Assembly: GCF_000226115.1 (NCBI RefSeq)
Contig: NC_016459.1
Coordinates: 4,160,501-4,224,500 of the forward strand
From: Thermothielavioides terrestris NRRL 8126
Taxonomy: Eukaryota; Ascomycota; Sordariomycetes; Sordariales; Chaetomiaceae
DNA: 64,000 nt
Reading direction: 5' to 3'
Under the pieces are notes generated by a model. It was not told the origin of the DNA. It searched no databases and saw nothing but the letters and a program-made list of their open reading frames with translations. Below, one piece after another: positions 33,733 through 45,221 of the stretch. Positions within the stretch are counted from its first letter, which is position 1, and each line of letters starts with the position of its first letter. Made by a program: the position numbers and the translations under genes.

Positions 33733-35252
33733 CTAAGTATACCACGTGGGCGCCGGCACCTCCCCGAGCAAGACGTACCTGCCCAGCTCCCTATTCTTGT
33801 ACGCGACCGGATCATGCAGCGTGTGCGTGCGCAGGTCGCGCCAGAACCTGTCGAGGCCAACCTTGCTGGTCGTCGAGCGCGCGCCCGTGACCTCGAACAC
33901 ACCGGCGGTCACGCGCAGGCCCGTGTCGGTGGCCACCACCTTGGCGCTGGCGACCCACTCGGCCCAGTCGCCGCGCTCGCGCGGCGTGAGCTCGGCGCGG
34001 CGCGCCAAGCCGCCGCCGCCGTACGCGCCGTATACCCGGTCGGCCTCCGCGCCGGCGTGGTCCGCCAGCGCCTCGGCCGCGCGCAGGTGCGCGAAGAAGT
34101 TGCCGTAGATCGAGAGGATGTGGAATTCGTCCGTGGCTGAAGGCTTGGGCTGTGATGGGGGTAAGTAAGGGGCGATGTGAGGGGGGAAGGAAGATGGAGA
34201 GGGGAGGGGAGCGGTTGCAACTTACGTCACCGCCGTACGGCCATGGTCGGGTATGGGTGATGGTGTAGTTCTTGGCGAAATCCAGGGCGCCAAAGGCGAT
34301 GCCGAGGTAGAAGTTGGTGAAGACGAGCTGGATGCTGTGGAGGAGGCGAGCAATCAGCATCTGCGCCGAGGAGAAAAAGCGATACATGGGCGGCCTACCT
34401 GGGCAGCAAGAGCGAGGGGAACGCGATCCCCAGCACGGCGGGATCCGGCTTCTTCGTGGCCGCATCCCACCCCAACGCATCCGCCCAGGGGGCAGACACA
34501 TTCTCAATCTTGGCCGCGCCGGACTCGGTCAGCCGCAGGCCGATGTTATCCCAGTTGTAGCTGAAGACAATCCCGGCCTGTGCGGTCGGCACGATCGCGA
34601 AGATGTGCTCTTCCGGCGGCCGGCCGTCCACGGCGCCCTCCAGCACGATCAGATCCGAGACCGCAGCTCCCGTGGTGAAGTTCTTGAAGCCGTTGTACGT
34701 GATTTTCTCGTCGTCGTAGGTGATCTTCAGGTCGCTGTCCCTCGGGTTGACGGCGCCGCCAACGTAGTAGTTATTCTCGATGATGAGCTTCTGGAAGCGG
34801 TCCGCCTGCTCCTCGTTGCCGACCACGTCGGCGGTGCGCGACCAGAGGAGGTGGTAGCCCAGAAGCATGCCGATGGAGCTGGCAGTGGTCAGCCACGGTC
34901 GTTCGCGATGACAGGCACACGCTCAGCGGACTTACCCGTCCCCCTTGGCAACCTCACGGATCGCCTTGTACCCCACGCTCCATGGCTGCTCGCCACCGCC
35001 GTACTTCTTGGGGCCGAGAACCTTGAGCAGGCCGGAGTGCTTGAGCAGCGCGACTTCAGCCCTGGGCGACTTGTTCGCCTTTTCACGAGCTGCGGCGTCG
35101 ACGGCCAGGACGGCAGCGACGTCCCGGGCGCGCTGCAGCCAGCCTTCGGCATCCTCAGGAAGTGTCGCCCATTTTGACTCGTACTCCTGGTAGATGGCTG
35201 GATCTGAACTCGAAGGAGCCTTGCTGATCACGGGCAGTTCGGTGGTCGCCAT
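33733..35252 (-). CDS. Acyl-CoA-dehydrogenase-fold flavin monooxygenase (DszC/SfnB-like)
   Basis: Four exons: 35252-34936, 34878-34399, 34334-34226 and 34149-33733. The introns are 57, 64 and 76 nt, the frame is kept, and the product is 440 residues. The N-terminal helical part contains LLKHSGLLKVLGPKKYGGG (about 70-88). The middle has the G-S-I-G-M-L-L flavin-contact region, then beta-strand segments GFKNFTTGAAVSDLIV and EEHIFAIVP. The C-terminal helical part has GIAFGALDFAKNYTITHTRPW and, near the end, VFEVTGARSTTSKVGLDRFWRDLRTHTLHDP. That last motif is typical of the DszC/SfnB branch, which uses reduced flavin and oxygen rather than acyl-CoA. Members act in sulfur acquisition or xenobiotic breakdown; the substrate here is unknown. 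No peroxisomal SKL ending (the C-terminus is WYT). Confidence 0.88.
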
Positions 35253-36236
35253 GGTGTGTAGCGCTCGTCCTCTGATCCAGGGCAGACGCGATTGTCAGGG
35301 GCAAACGTTGGATGCAGTTTAAGGACAGCAAGCCATCAAGGAGAAAAACAATCCCTTGAGCACGCTTAATATGCTCCAGACGCACAGCAGCTCTTCATAT
35401 CGACTCCTCTCCTACCCCGCCATCCTGATCGTCGCCATAGCGCACAAAGCCACCTCGATTTCATCACCAACATCGCCGACCACCAGCAGAGCTTGAGAAC
35501 TCTCAACCCCTCTCATTAAGTCGTTGGCTCTCTTAGACCCCGCTTCGACAGCCGGTCATGCGCTCCAGCGACACCACAATTGGCCAGAAATGTCGAAGCT
35601 GCAGAATCACGCAAACGTTAGAGGCGATGATCGAATGCCCCGACGCAGACGCAGACACGCTGAATCTTGCGTAACAGCCGCACCCCGGGGGTCCGCTGCC
35701 AGGCACAGCCGCTTTCGGAGGTGCTCCTCATGAAGACGCCATCCAGGTGCAATACTAGCCGCAGCCGCTCAAAACGAGATTTTAGGCGTCAGGCTGTTAT
35801 TGGAGCCCAAATCGTGCCTTGTTGATCTGCGGAATCTGGGGTTGCGTCGGGAGGTGTCCCGGGGATTGCGTGATCCCCGGCTCCTCTGCCCCCACGCCGC
35901 TAAGGGCGCCGATCGCCCGGACAGGGGTGCATTACTGCATAACACCATCGAGCTTCTTGATGGCCGCTGGATGAGCTACGCGTTGCCACTGCAGCTCTCA
36001 AGTCGTGAACCCAGAACGAGGGCACCACATATCACCTGCGATGCATCGGTTTGCTTCAACGCCAATCATCAAGGTGTTCAGTGCGAAGCTGGAGATACCG
36101 GGGGGACCACCGCGCCGCGTGGTCCAGCAGCTCACGTCAGGGGAGAAACAAGCCCGTGACGTCTCGGGCGGACTGACGCTGTGCGGATTGCGGCCAACCA
36201 GGCCACACCGACGCCCTTGGAAGCCGATGAGTGCAG
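35253..36236. other. Intergenic region
   Basis: About 1 kb. A 38-codon plus-strand frame at 35559-35675 with a CRSC motif was seen but is too short to support. Otherwise nothing recognised. Confidence 0.35.
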
Positions 36237-38053
36237 TTATCCACGTCGAAGGACAACGTGGATGGAGTCCGTCTCCGTCAGGGATATTTGCTCGGGCTCC
36301 GGGGGCGGCGCGGTGACCCACTCAGACAGGTCCGACGACAGGTCACCGTTGTAGGCGCTAACGGCGAATTCCCAGTCCCGGACCCAGAACCACGAAACAA
36401 CGGACCTCAACACCGTCTGGCCGGAGTCTCCCTCCTCGCGTGAGATCGGAAAACCCAGTGGACCCTCAATGGGATATCCGAACAGCCTTCGGTATTCACG
36501 CAGGGACCTCTCCTTCCGGCGCCAAACCTCATACCCCGCCGCACCAGGGACCTCGGGCCAGCTGAGCTCGACCGAGAAGGAGTCGATCAGCGCGAGGCGC
36601 ACAGATCGCGGCGCAGCCGGCGCTCCCCGGCCAACAACCACGGGGCGCGCACCGCCCGGCATGCCGCCGCCTGCAGCCGTGGTCCACGTCTCCATGGCGA
36701 TGTAGTAGCGGTGGCCGGGCGTGAGGCCGGTCAGCTCTGCGCTGGTGTCCCGCACGCCGCGGATGGACGGGAAAGCGCCGGGCTGGTCATCGTCGAAGGT
36801 GATGAGGCCGTACCGATCGATCTCGCCGGCGAACGGGGGCGGCGGGGGGTTCCAGGTGATGGTGAAGCCGGTAGCGGTGGCGTGAGTGACCATGTTGACG
36901 GGCGGCGGCGCCGTCTGCGGGTCTGCAACCGCCGAGACGATCTCGCTCCAGGGCGAATGGAGGCTGTCCCCGCCGCTCGCGCGGACCCGGCACTCGATTT
37001 CTTGCCCCTTCTGCAGCCGCACGATGTCGAAGCGGTTGCACTCGATGTGGGTGAACTCCCAGTCGGCGGAGCCGCGATCGCGATGTTGCAGGTCGTAGCC
37101 GTATGCGCCGTAGACAGCGTCCCACGTGACGATGATCCCACTCGGAGCAGTGACTGCTTCGAGATTCGCCGGCGTGGGCAGCGGGCGGGCAGGGATGCTT
37201 TGCGGGATCTCAAGCTCGCTCCGGCCCAGGTGAAAGTCCGAGACGAGCGTGCGAGAGAAGGCTTGAGCGAGTTGGTACTCGCCAAGTGCGTTGGGATGCA
37301 GTCCGTCGTAGGCAGCTTCGGAGTTGGTGCCGCCGCCTGGGATAACAGTCAGAGGCCCACGCCTTCCTCGCGTCCATCAGGGCGCCTGAACTTACACGAG
37401 TAGTTCTCGCAGAAGCGGACACGCGCGACCGGAGACGTATGCGTGCTCCAGTGCGGAATGCACGTGGCCAGCATGTCGTTGTAGAGGTCCGTGTGGCGGG
37501 GCAAGTCTTCCCGACCGGGAAGAGTCGTCCGATGCGGGACGTCTGCGATAGCAAACTTCAAGTCGGGCTTCGCGGACCTTGCCGCGTCGATTAAGTCCTT
37601 CATGCCAGTGATGGTGTGCAGCGGCCCTGCCACGCGCCAGCCGAGATCGTTGAATCCAAGCTGGACGAAGCAGAAGTCGGGTTGGTAGGCCGCAACCTGC
37701 TCGGCGACGAGGTGCTTAGCCTGCATGACCTGCCGCCCGCTTGCGGCGAAGTGGAACGAGTTGTCGAGGAATTCCGGATCGACAGCCGTTGCGTATCCTC
37801 CATCGGTCCGGAGCGGCGTTGGAGGATCCGGGGGCTCCGAGTCCAACGGGGGCGGCGGCGGAGGATGGGGTTCGTCGGGAGGCGAGGTGCCCTTGTACGG
37901 CCCCACGAAACGCACGCGGATCCGCTGCTGTCTGAACCACTCCCAGATGCGGTATCGCCAGGTCCAATCGCCCTCCCGCCCGTGCGAGATGGAGTCGCCG
38001 ACCACCATCACGCGGATCTCCCTTTGGCTGCTCGCATATGTAGAGGTCGCCAT
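36237..38053 (-). CDS. GDSL/SGNH-type esterase with C-terminal fibronectin-III-like repeats
   Basis: Exons 38053-37396 and 37336-36237, with a 59-nt intron (GTAAGT...CCCAG), giving 585 residues. SGNH blocks are complete. Block I is VMVVGDSISHG (Ser21), a Gly is in the FAASGRQ segment, block III is LGFNDLG (Gly133-Asn135), and block V is DGLHPN (Asp230, His233) formed just after the splice junction. Between blocks I and II is a proline-rich insert (about residues 57-80). After residue 265 come two or three fibronectin-III-like units (for example APSGIIVTWDAVYGAYGYDLQ, GFTITWNPPPPP, SFSVELSWPEVPGAAGYEVW). The fold is a serine esterase or acetylxylan-esterase-like hydrolase; the target is unknown. 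No signal peptide is seen at the chosen start, unusual for a protein with FN3 modules, so either it is intracellular or a 5' exon was missed. Confidence 0.88.
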
Positions 38054-38641
38054 TTTGGAGTGGTTGCGAGGACGCGCTTGTCCGAATGTCGCAGCTCCTG
38101 AGTTCTGTTCAGTCCGTTGAAACTCGGCGACCGTCGGCTCTGGGGGCGGAGGAGAGTGGAGTTCTGCGGCCCCCCACCCCTCCCGCCTTTGACGGCGACG
38201 AACGGCAACTGACCTCGGCCCCGAGGGTGGGGTTCCTGTTAAGTGCGGAGGGCCGGGGTTAGGGTTGGCTGCCGGTGTCTGTCAACATCATGGAGCATGA
38301 GGGAGTGCGGGAGGGCTCCGTGACATGGGATGGCGATGCGGATGGGCAAAATAAGACCACGAACATCCGAAGTCTGCTGCCGCAGGTATCCGCGGGCTCA
38401 AGATGTCGAGTCACCCTCGCATGTACCGGTACCGTTCCTCAGCTCACTCCATTGAACTCTAAGGGCAAGGGGCCTAAAATGCAATGATACCGCCCATCCA
38501 TGTCCTGTTCTACTGCATGCCAGTCCTTCTGCACCCGTAACTCGCCTCCATTAGGCGCCTATAAAATCCGCCTCTGTAACTGTTTCGGGGAAAAAAAAAG
38601 TAACTCATGGCAAGAAGACGAGCCCTCTAATTTTACAGTTC
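38054..38641. other. Short intergenic region
   Basis: Between the tandem minus-strand esterase and THN-reductase genes. Contains the esterase promoter and the reductase 3' UTR; nothing else recognised. Confidence 0.4.
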
Positions 38642-39999
38642 TCACATGCATGCAGCGCCGTCGATGCCAATCACCTTGCCGTTGATCCACTCGCCGTCCT
38701 GGGATGCCAGGAAGCAGACCACGCGGGCGATGTCGATGGGAAGACCGACCCGGTGGAGCGGCGACCAGCCAGCGGCGTACTGTTGCAGTCAGTGAGAGCT
38801 CGTTCGAGCAGGGGTGGAGTGGGGGGTTAAAGGAGGATCTACCTCGTCGACCTCTTCGTCATCGAGCTTGTCGCCGTTCGGAATGTATTCCCTGCAGACG
38901 GCATGGTACATATCCGTCTTGATGCCGCCGGGGGCGACCGCATTGACGGTGATCTTCTTGTCGCCGAAATCTGACACGAGCGTCAGCCCCTTGGTACTAA
39001 GGCCGCGTCTACCTGCCCCTCCGACATACCAATCGCCATGCAACGCACAAAGGTCTCGATCGCGCCTTTGCTGCCCGAGTAGACGGCGTGCTTGGGAACG
39101 CCCTTGGCCTGGCCGGTGATGGAGCCCATCAAGATCAGACGGCCACCGATCTCGAGGTGCTTGTACGCCTCACGGGCAACGAAGAACTGGCCGCGGGTGT
39201 TGATGTTGAAGACCCGATCAAACTCCTCAGGTGTGACATCCTTGACATGGCCGAACGAGACCACGCCGCTGTTGGAGCACACGATGTCGATCTTGCCGAA
39301 CTTCTTTTTCGCCTCCTGGAACAAGTAGACGATCTCATCGACATTCGCCACATTGGCCTTGACGGCGGCCGCGTCGGACCCGTTCTTCTTGATCTGGGAG
39401 ACGACCTCCTGCGCTGCTGAATCACTGTTGGCGTAATTCACGATCACCTTGGCGCCGCGGCGGCCAAGCTCGAGGGCCATCTCGCGACCGATGCCTCGAC
39501 CTGTCACCCCCAGGGGGGCACCGTCAACTTTCCGGCCAAAACAGGTGTGAAGAATGGCATGATGTAAACTCCAAGAAAAGACGCAGCTGAACCAAGGGGC
39601 CGGTGCAATTCGGAGATGCTCGAGCCCCTGAGCGCCGCACATGGCGTTTCGGTGGCTATTGCATCATTGGATGCCGAGGTGCGGGATGACCGTCACCCTG
39701 CCGCCAACCGGACATGAGTTGGGGTAAACTGCTGGCCACTCTCCGGCGCGGGGCTGTGCCATCTAGCAGCACCTCCATGCAGTACATCCATGCAGCATGC
39801 AGGCCCAAAATGAGGCTACTGCAACCGAAAGTATGCCGGCCGAAGAAGAAGAGAAAATACTGGTTCGAGAGAAGACACAATGGTACGTACCGGCACCCGT
39901 CACGAGAGCAACCTTGCCATGCAGCGAAGCGGACTGCAGCCCGAGGGGGCCCGGGATCTTGTCGTACTTGCTCTCCGTCTTCGAAGTGACGCCAGGCAT
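38642..39999 (-). CDS. 4HNR: 1,3,6,8-Tetrahydroxynaphthalene reductase (DHN-melanin pathway)
   Basis: Four exons: 39999-39891, 39500-39030, 38970-38843 and 38779-38642. The introns are 390, 59 and 63 nt and the product is 281 residues, the usual length for the enzyme. The match to the Magnaporthe tetrahydroxynaphthalene reductase type is almost continuous: [12 protein letters not shown] leader, TGAGRGIG NADPH motif rebuilt across intron 1, [24 protein letters not shown], catalytic MGSITG serine, YSGSK Tyr/Lys pair, [21 protein letters not shown], and a C-terminal IDGAACM. Known reaction: NADPH reduction of tetrahydroxynaphthalene to scytalone, with activity on trihydroxynaphthalene as well. 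The start at MPGVTS was chosen by family length, but the frame is open to an ATG at 40200 with a TATA-like box just beyond it, so a 348-residue form is possible. No other melanin gene lies in the window. Confidence 0.94.
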
Positions 40000-42850
40000 T
40001 TTGTTTGCGGGCGTTGCTTGAGGAGCGATGTTGTCTGAAGGTTTCGCAAGCGTCGCGCCCGATGAAGTGCGTGATACTGGTTTGGTGGATGGCTGTTGTT
40101 GTTTGGTCTCGTGCGTCTCTGGTGCGGAGCGTGAGGTGAAGAAGTGAGACAGGAGACGGCGGAGAATCTGAGCGAGTTTCATCCCACAGGACGCTTTCAC
40201 GGGGCAGGAACTTTAGAGTTAAAGATTAGACGATTCCGTTGGTGGAAGGAAGGCAGCAGGCAGCGAGGGCTCTACTTGATGTTTTATATCGTTCGTATAG
40301 CAGTCACGATTCCCCATAATGTTGTGTGCATCCGCGCCTTCCCAGGGGCAGTTCCGGCCGTCGGACGACGTTGGAGGAATGCCGGACTGGCTAACGGACT
40401 TGGCGCAACCTCGGAGATGCTGGCGGAACAATCAGCATTGGCCCGAACATCCATGCACGAGCGCCAAGTTGAATCTTCTCTGATCCTCTTATTTGCCGGC
40501 AGTCTGAAGTTGGCTGAGGAGATCCTCCAGGACTTTGAGTTTGGGGCCTGCACGTGAAAGCCCGAGGGGCAGGCACGAGGCTGTTCGGCTCCCATCGGCC
40601 GTGGCTTCTCGCTCATCGGCGACAGCCCGTAAGATTTCCGAAAGCAATGGAAGGTCTATTGCAGGAGCGTTTGATAAGATCGCCCCTTCCTGATCTCCGA
40701 TTCTGAACTCTGGTGAGCTTGGAATCTGCCGTCCTAGCACACATATGGGCGGCGCATTATTAATTCGGCCCGTGGACGTTCGGCCCGTGGACGGGCGACG
40801 CATCTAATTAATCTAATGTAATGCCTTGGCTTCCTCCTTTTATCTCTCTCTGGCGCATGATTTGCGCTGCCACCTACCTACCTGGTAGGCAGGGAGCTTG
40901 CCTAGCTCATCTCGAGACAAGGGACCTCACAGGACTCAAATCGCACCTTGTAAATGACAGACGCTGCAAGCTCACTTGGTTTCTCGTCCTGACGAGTGTG
41001 GCGTCGGTGCCTTAACGCTCGAGACCGGGACATGGGCAGGTCGAGTTCTAAACCCTCTTTCAGTCTCCCTTTCTGACTCACAGCACTACCCAGCTCCGTG
41101 GTTATGAGGGGCTTCGATCCGCTGGCGAATGACTCTTCTCCATCGTTATCTGCAACGGCGGGAAGCCCAAGCTAACCAGGTTGTTGCGGCAGCCCTGTTT
41201 CTGTCTTCTCTTCATCACGTGTGGCCCCAGCTCTCGTCTCCGGGCACATGTTGGAGCTGACTTTCGCGCCTGGAGGAAATCCATGGTGTCGAGAATCACT
41301 ACCGAATCAACCAGTCCACGCCCATTCGAGGGATGAGTCCGAATGCCGACATGTTCTGAAGCTCCTGCGCGTAGTCCCAGTGACAAACTGGAAGCTATTG
41401 TATGTATTTTATATAGCAATGTACGTGATGGTAGTTCATCGTCAAATTTATCCTGCGTTTAACGACTCTGGTTTAACCGGAATCGTCCTAGAAAACATTG
41501 AAGGCGACAGCCAGCCAAGACACCTGGGAGTTCCGGCCCCACTGCTCCGAGCCGGACCTCCGGCTGCTCGAACGGGATAGCAGAATCTGGCGGCTGAGAA
41601 AAGACCGGAGGTGGTGCGGATACGGAGCGCGGTGGTATAATTTCTCATTAAGGAACACACTTTGGCCTTCAGAAACGGTGCTTCGATGCTGGAACTGCCG
41701 CACCGTCCACGACTCCGGGCCTTCGCAGTGCAAGCAAGAACCTCCACCTAAGTGGTCTCCTAAGTGAACAGCAGAAGTGAGGCAGCTTGAACAAGATGCT
41801 GTTCCTGTCCAGTGGGTTCACCATGGATTCACCCAGCTCAGTTCCTCGATTCTGTGTATACGGACCCTATTCTGAAAGTTATGCTGAACATCAAGACCAA
41901 TCAGAAGGGAGGACGGAGGTTCAAGACTAGAAAAGACATCAGTGGAGGGAAAGCAAGGAACACGGTAGGGTTTCTGTGGAAAGCGAGAGCCCCAACTGGC
42001 CGACTCCTCCGCTGTTGAGTCGATGGGTGGCTGGCTTGATTGGCCCGCCGGAACCTGTTGCAAGTAACGGAAGAGGGAGATCAGCCAAAATGCGATCGTG
42101 AAGCTACCAACGAGTGCCTAGGTAGCTGTTGGGAAGTTCTCTTGTCAGATGTTTCCAACAGAAAGGTAGGCTCTGCACTAGACACCATGCTACAGTGGCC
42201 ATTGCTGACTTCCCAGTTCCGCATTCTCCTGTTGTTCTCCAAAGGATAATTACCTGGCCATCCACCTTTTCCTAATGCCAGTGGTTAAGTTAAGGTAGTG
42301 TTCGGTTTTCCCACCACTTCCTCCACTTCCACACACAATTCATCATCACCACCATCTGCATCTTCCATTCTGCATTCAGGTTGCAACAGCGGCCATTCGG
42401 CCCACAACGGCGGCCAACAGGGCCTGAAACTTGGCCAGGAGAGCAATTGGGCAGGACCTGGTTCGGCTAGCCACCTTAGCTTTCTGGGGTCTCGGTGACC
42501 CTAACAAACTTAGAGCTTCATGGATCATTGAAGTTTTCATGATGCAAATCCACTTGCGGGTTGTTTCAGATTGCAGCAGCAAAAAAATTCCGGGAAGGAA
42601 CGAGGCGGGATGTAGCGTAAAGCTGTTCAGTTCGGCTCTCAACACGGAAATCTGTTTTGTTGTCTTGCTGGTCCGCTCTAGCCCTTTCTCTTCCGAAGCC
42701 GGGGGCAGCCGGTTCATGCACGCTACTTTGAACAAGGGCTGAAAATCTCAAACCACAAACTGTTCCGCTGGGGTTCTTCACCGCAACGCCGCCGAGTTGT
42801 CACCACTACCTTGTCCTGCAACCTCTTACCCCTAGTCCGTTGCTTGAAAA
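40000..42850. other. Divergent 2.9-kb regulatory region between THN reductase and PAL
   Basis: Promoters of both genes should lie here. A small tandem pair of TTCGGCCCGTGGACG units lies near 40765-40795. Open frames of up to 137 codons show no domain. A C-rich, CA-rich leader-like stretch occurs near 42300-42370 on the PAL side. Confidence 0.4.
40281..40290 (-). promoter_or_regulatory. TATA-like box upstream of THN reductase
   Basis: Read on the minus strand the sequence is GATATAAAAC. It lies about 80 bases before the upstream in-frame ATG at 40200 and about 280 before the conventional start at 39999. Position relative to a start codon is the only evidence. Confidence 0.4.
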
Positions 42851-45113
42851 ATGGGCTCTATCGGACGCCCCCGGCAGTGCAACCTCACGCCGCACGCAAA
42901 TGCAGCCTATGCGGACTGGGTTGCGTTGCAAAGCAGGCTTCGAACCCGTGACGCCGTGGTGGTCAATGGCCGTGACTTGACCATTGCTGATGTCGTGGCT
43001 GTCTCGCTGTGAGCATTGGACGAGCCCCTCGCGATCGGACTGTGATTTGGAGCGACATTGACTCGGAGACAGATACAAGGCCAAGGCAGGTCTCACTGCT
43101 GATCCCAAAGACCTCCAACTCGTTCAGGACAGTGTTTCCTTCCTCGAGAGGGAGCTCGCGTCGGGCCACATCATCTATGGCGTCAACACGGGCTTTGGCG
43201 GCAGCGCGGACACCAGGACCCAGCATTTCGAGCGCCTGCAGAGCGCCGCCATCCAGCACCTGAACGTCGGCATCTTACTCCAGGCCGACAAGACGGACGC
43301 TGCTTCAGCCAAAGCCCCCGTTAACGGGCTCCTCCGCAGCCATGCCCTCCCGAACCCGATCGTGAAAGCGGCCATGCTGATCCGCTGCAATTCGCTGATG
43401 CGGGGCCACTCGGGCGTGCGCGTCAGTGTCATCGAGTCCGTGATGAAGCTGCTGTCGCTGGACATGACGCCGGTGGTCCCGCTGCGAGGCAGCATCTCGG
43501 CGTCGGGCGATCTCTCGACGCTGTCCTACATCGCCGGCGCAATCGAGGGCAATCCGGACATCTACGTCCGCACCGCGACTGAGGACGGCGAACCCAAGAT
43601 CCTCCCGGCCAGCGAGACCCTCAGACTGGCAGGGCTGGAGCCCGTCCGTCTGCAGGCGAAGGAGGGCCTCGGCATCACCAACGGCACCGCCCCAAGCTGC
43701 GCCGCCGCCTGCCTTGCCATCTACCAAGCCAACCAGCTGGCCATCCTCACGCAACTCCTCACCGCCATGGGCACCGAAGCCCTCGACGGCACCGCCGACA
43801 ACTACCACCCCTTCATCTCCTCCGTGCGCCCGCACCCCGGCCAAGCCGAAGTCGCCCACAATATCCACTCCTTCCTCGCCCATTCCAAACTCAGTCCACC
43901 CTCCACTACCCCGACGGCCAACTCCCGCGTCGGCCTTGCCCAAGACCGCTACGCGCTGCGCACGGCGCCGCAATGGATCGGCCCGCAGCTCGAAGACCTC
44001 CAACTCGCGACGCGGCAGATCACCATCGAACTGAACTCGACGACGGACAACCCACTCATCGACGCGGCGCACGGGCGCATCCACCACGGCGGCAACTTCC
44101 AGGCGCACGCGCTGACGTCAGCGATGGAGAAGACGCTGCTGGCGCTGCAGAACCTGGGCCGGCTGCTGGCGGCGCAGTCGGCCGAGCTGCTCAACAACGC
44201 GACCAGCAGGGGCCTGCCGCCCAACCTGTCGTGCGACGACCCGTCCGCCAGCTTCACCTGCAAGGGCTTCGACGTCAACATGGCCGCGTACGCCGCCGAG
44301 CTGGCCGCCCTCGCCCGCCCAGTCAGCGCCCACGTCCAGGTCGCCGAGATGGGCAACCAGAGCGTCAACTCGATGGCCCTCGTCGCCGCCAGGGCCGTGC
44401 TCGAGGCTGTCGAGGTGCTGGCGCTCATGGCGGCTACGTACGTGTATGTGCTGTGTCAGGCGCTGGATCTGAGGTGTTTAAGGGTGGAGTTTGGGCGGGC
44501 GGTCAACCGGGTGGTGGGGGAGGTGATGCGGCGGTGTTGCTTTGCGGGAGGGCTCGGGAATGAGGAGGTGGGGGAGGCTGAGGTTGTGGACCGGGTGACG
44601 GCGGCGATTTTGCAGCGGTGGGATCAGCTGGCTCATTTGGACCTGCCGGACCGGTGTGCGACTGCCGTGAGGGAGTCGCTGGGCGCGGTGCTTGACTGTT
44701 TGGGAGACCACGGCGCCGACATGAAGAGGATACGCGAGTATCAGAGGCAGATGGCTGCCGCGCTGGAGGTTTGCTACGACGATGTCCGAGCGGCTTTCAT
44801 CGCCCGTCCAAGGACGGGAGAGTACATCAGCCCGGCGTCGAAGGTGGTCTACGACTTTGTGCGTACGGACTTGAAGATTCCTCTCAACCGCGGTGTGGAG
44901 GATCACCCACCGCTGTTGCTGCGGAAAGCCGGCGCCGACAATGGGAATGCCGCCAACGGGGCTGCCAAACTCGACGATGATGTCGCGGCTCGTAGTAGGA
45001 TCCTGGGCACCATGGCCAGTGAAATCTACGAAGCACTCCGCCGCGGCGAATTACACGACCGCATCATGCGGTTCGGGGAGGAAACGGGACTGTGGTCTTG
45101 CGAAGATAAGTGA
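42851..45113 (+). CDS. pal: Phenylalanine ammonia-lyase
   Basis: Two exons, 42851-43008 and 43073-45113, with a 64-nt intron (GTGAGC donor, ACAG acceptor), giving 732 residues, the normal fungal PAL length. The MIO prosthetic group comes from Ala196-Ser197-Gly198 in SISASGDLS. Other family hallmarks are YGVNTGFGGSADTRT, the GTAPSCAAACLAIYQANQLA segment after GLGITN, TTDNPLID, HHGGNFQAHALTSAMEK, and EMGNQSVNSMAL. Known reaction: non-oxidative deamination of L-phenylalanine to trans-cinnamate in the cytosol, the entry to phenylpropanoid or benzoate metabolism; some fungal enzymes also use tyrosine. It is convergent with a short-chain dehydrogenase 108 bases downstream and divergent from THN reductase. 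PAL is patchy in ascomycetes, so presence here is notable. An alternative acceptor at 43079 would break the frame, which is why 43073 was chosen. Confidence 0.95.
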
Positions 45114-45221
45114 GAACCTGGGGAGCTGAATTTTGCGAGCCCGTGATTGCCACCACTGGTGCCCTCACTCCCCGTCCCCCCGTAAGACGGTCTTAGTAGT
45201 TACAGGCAGAGACGCAGCAAA

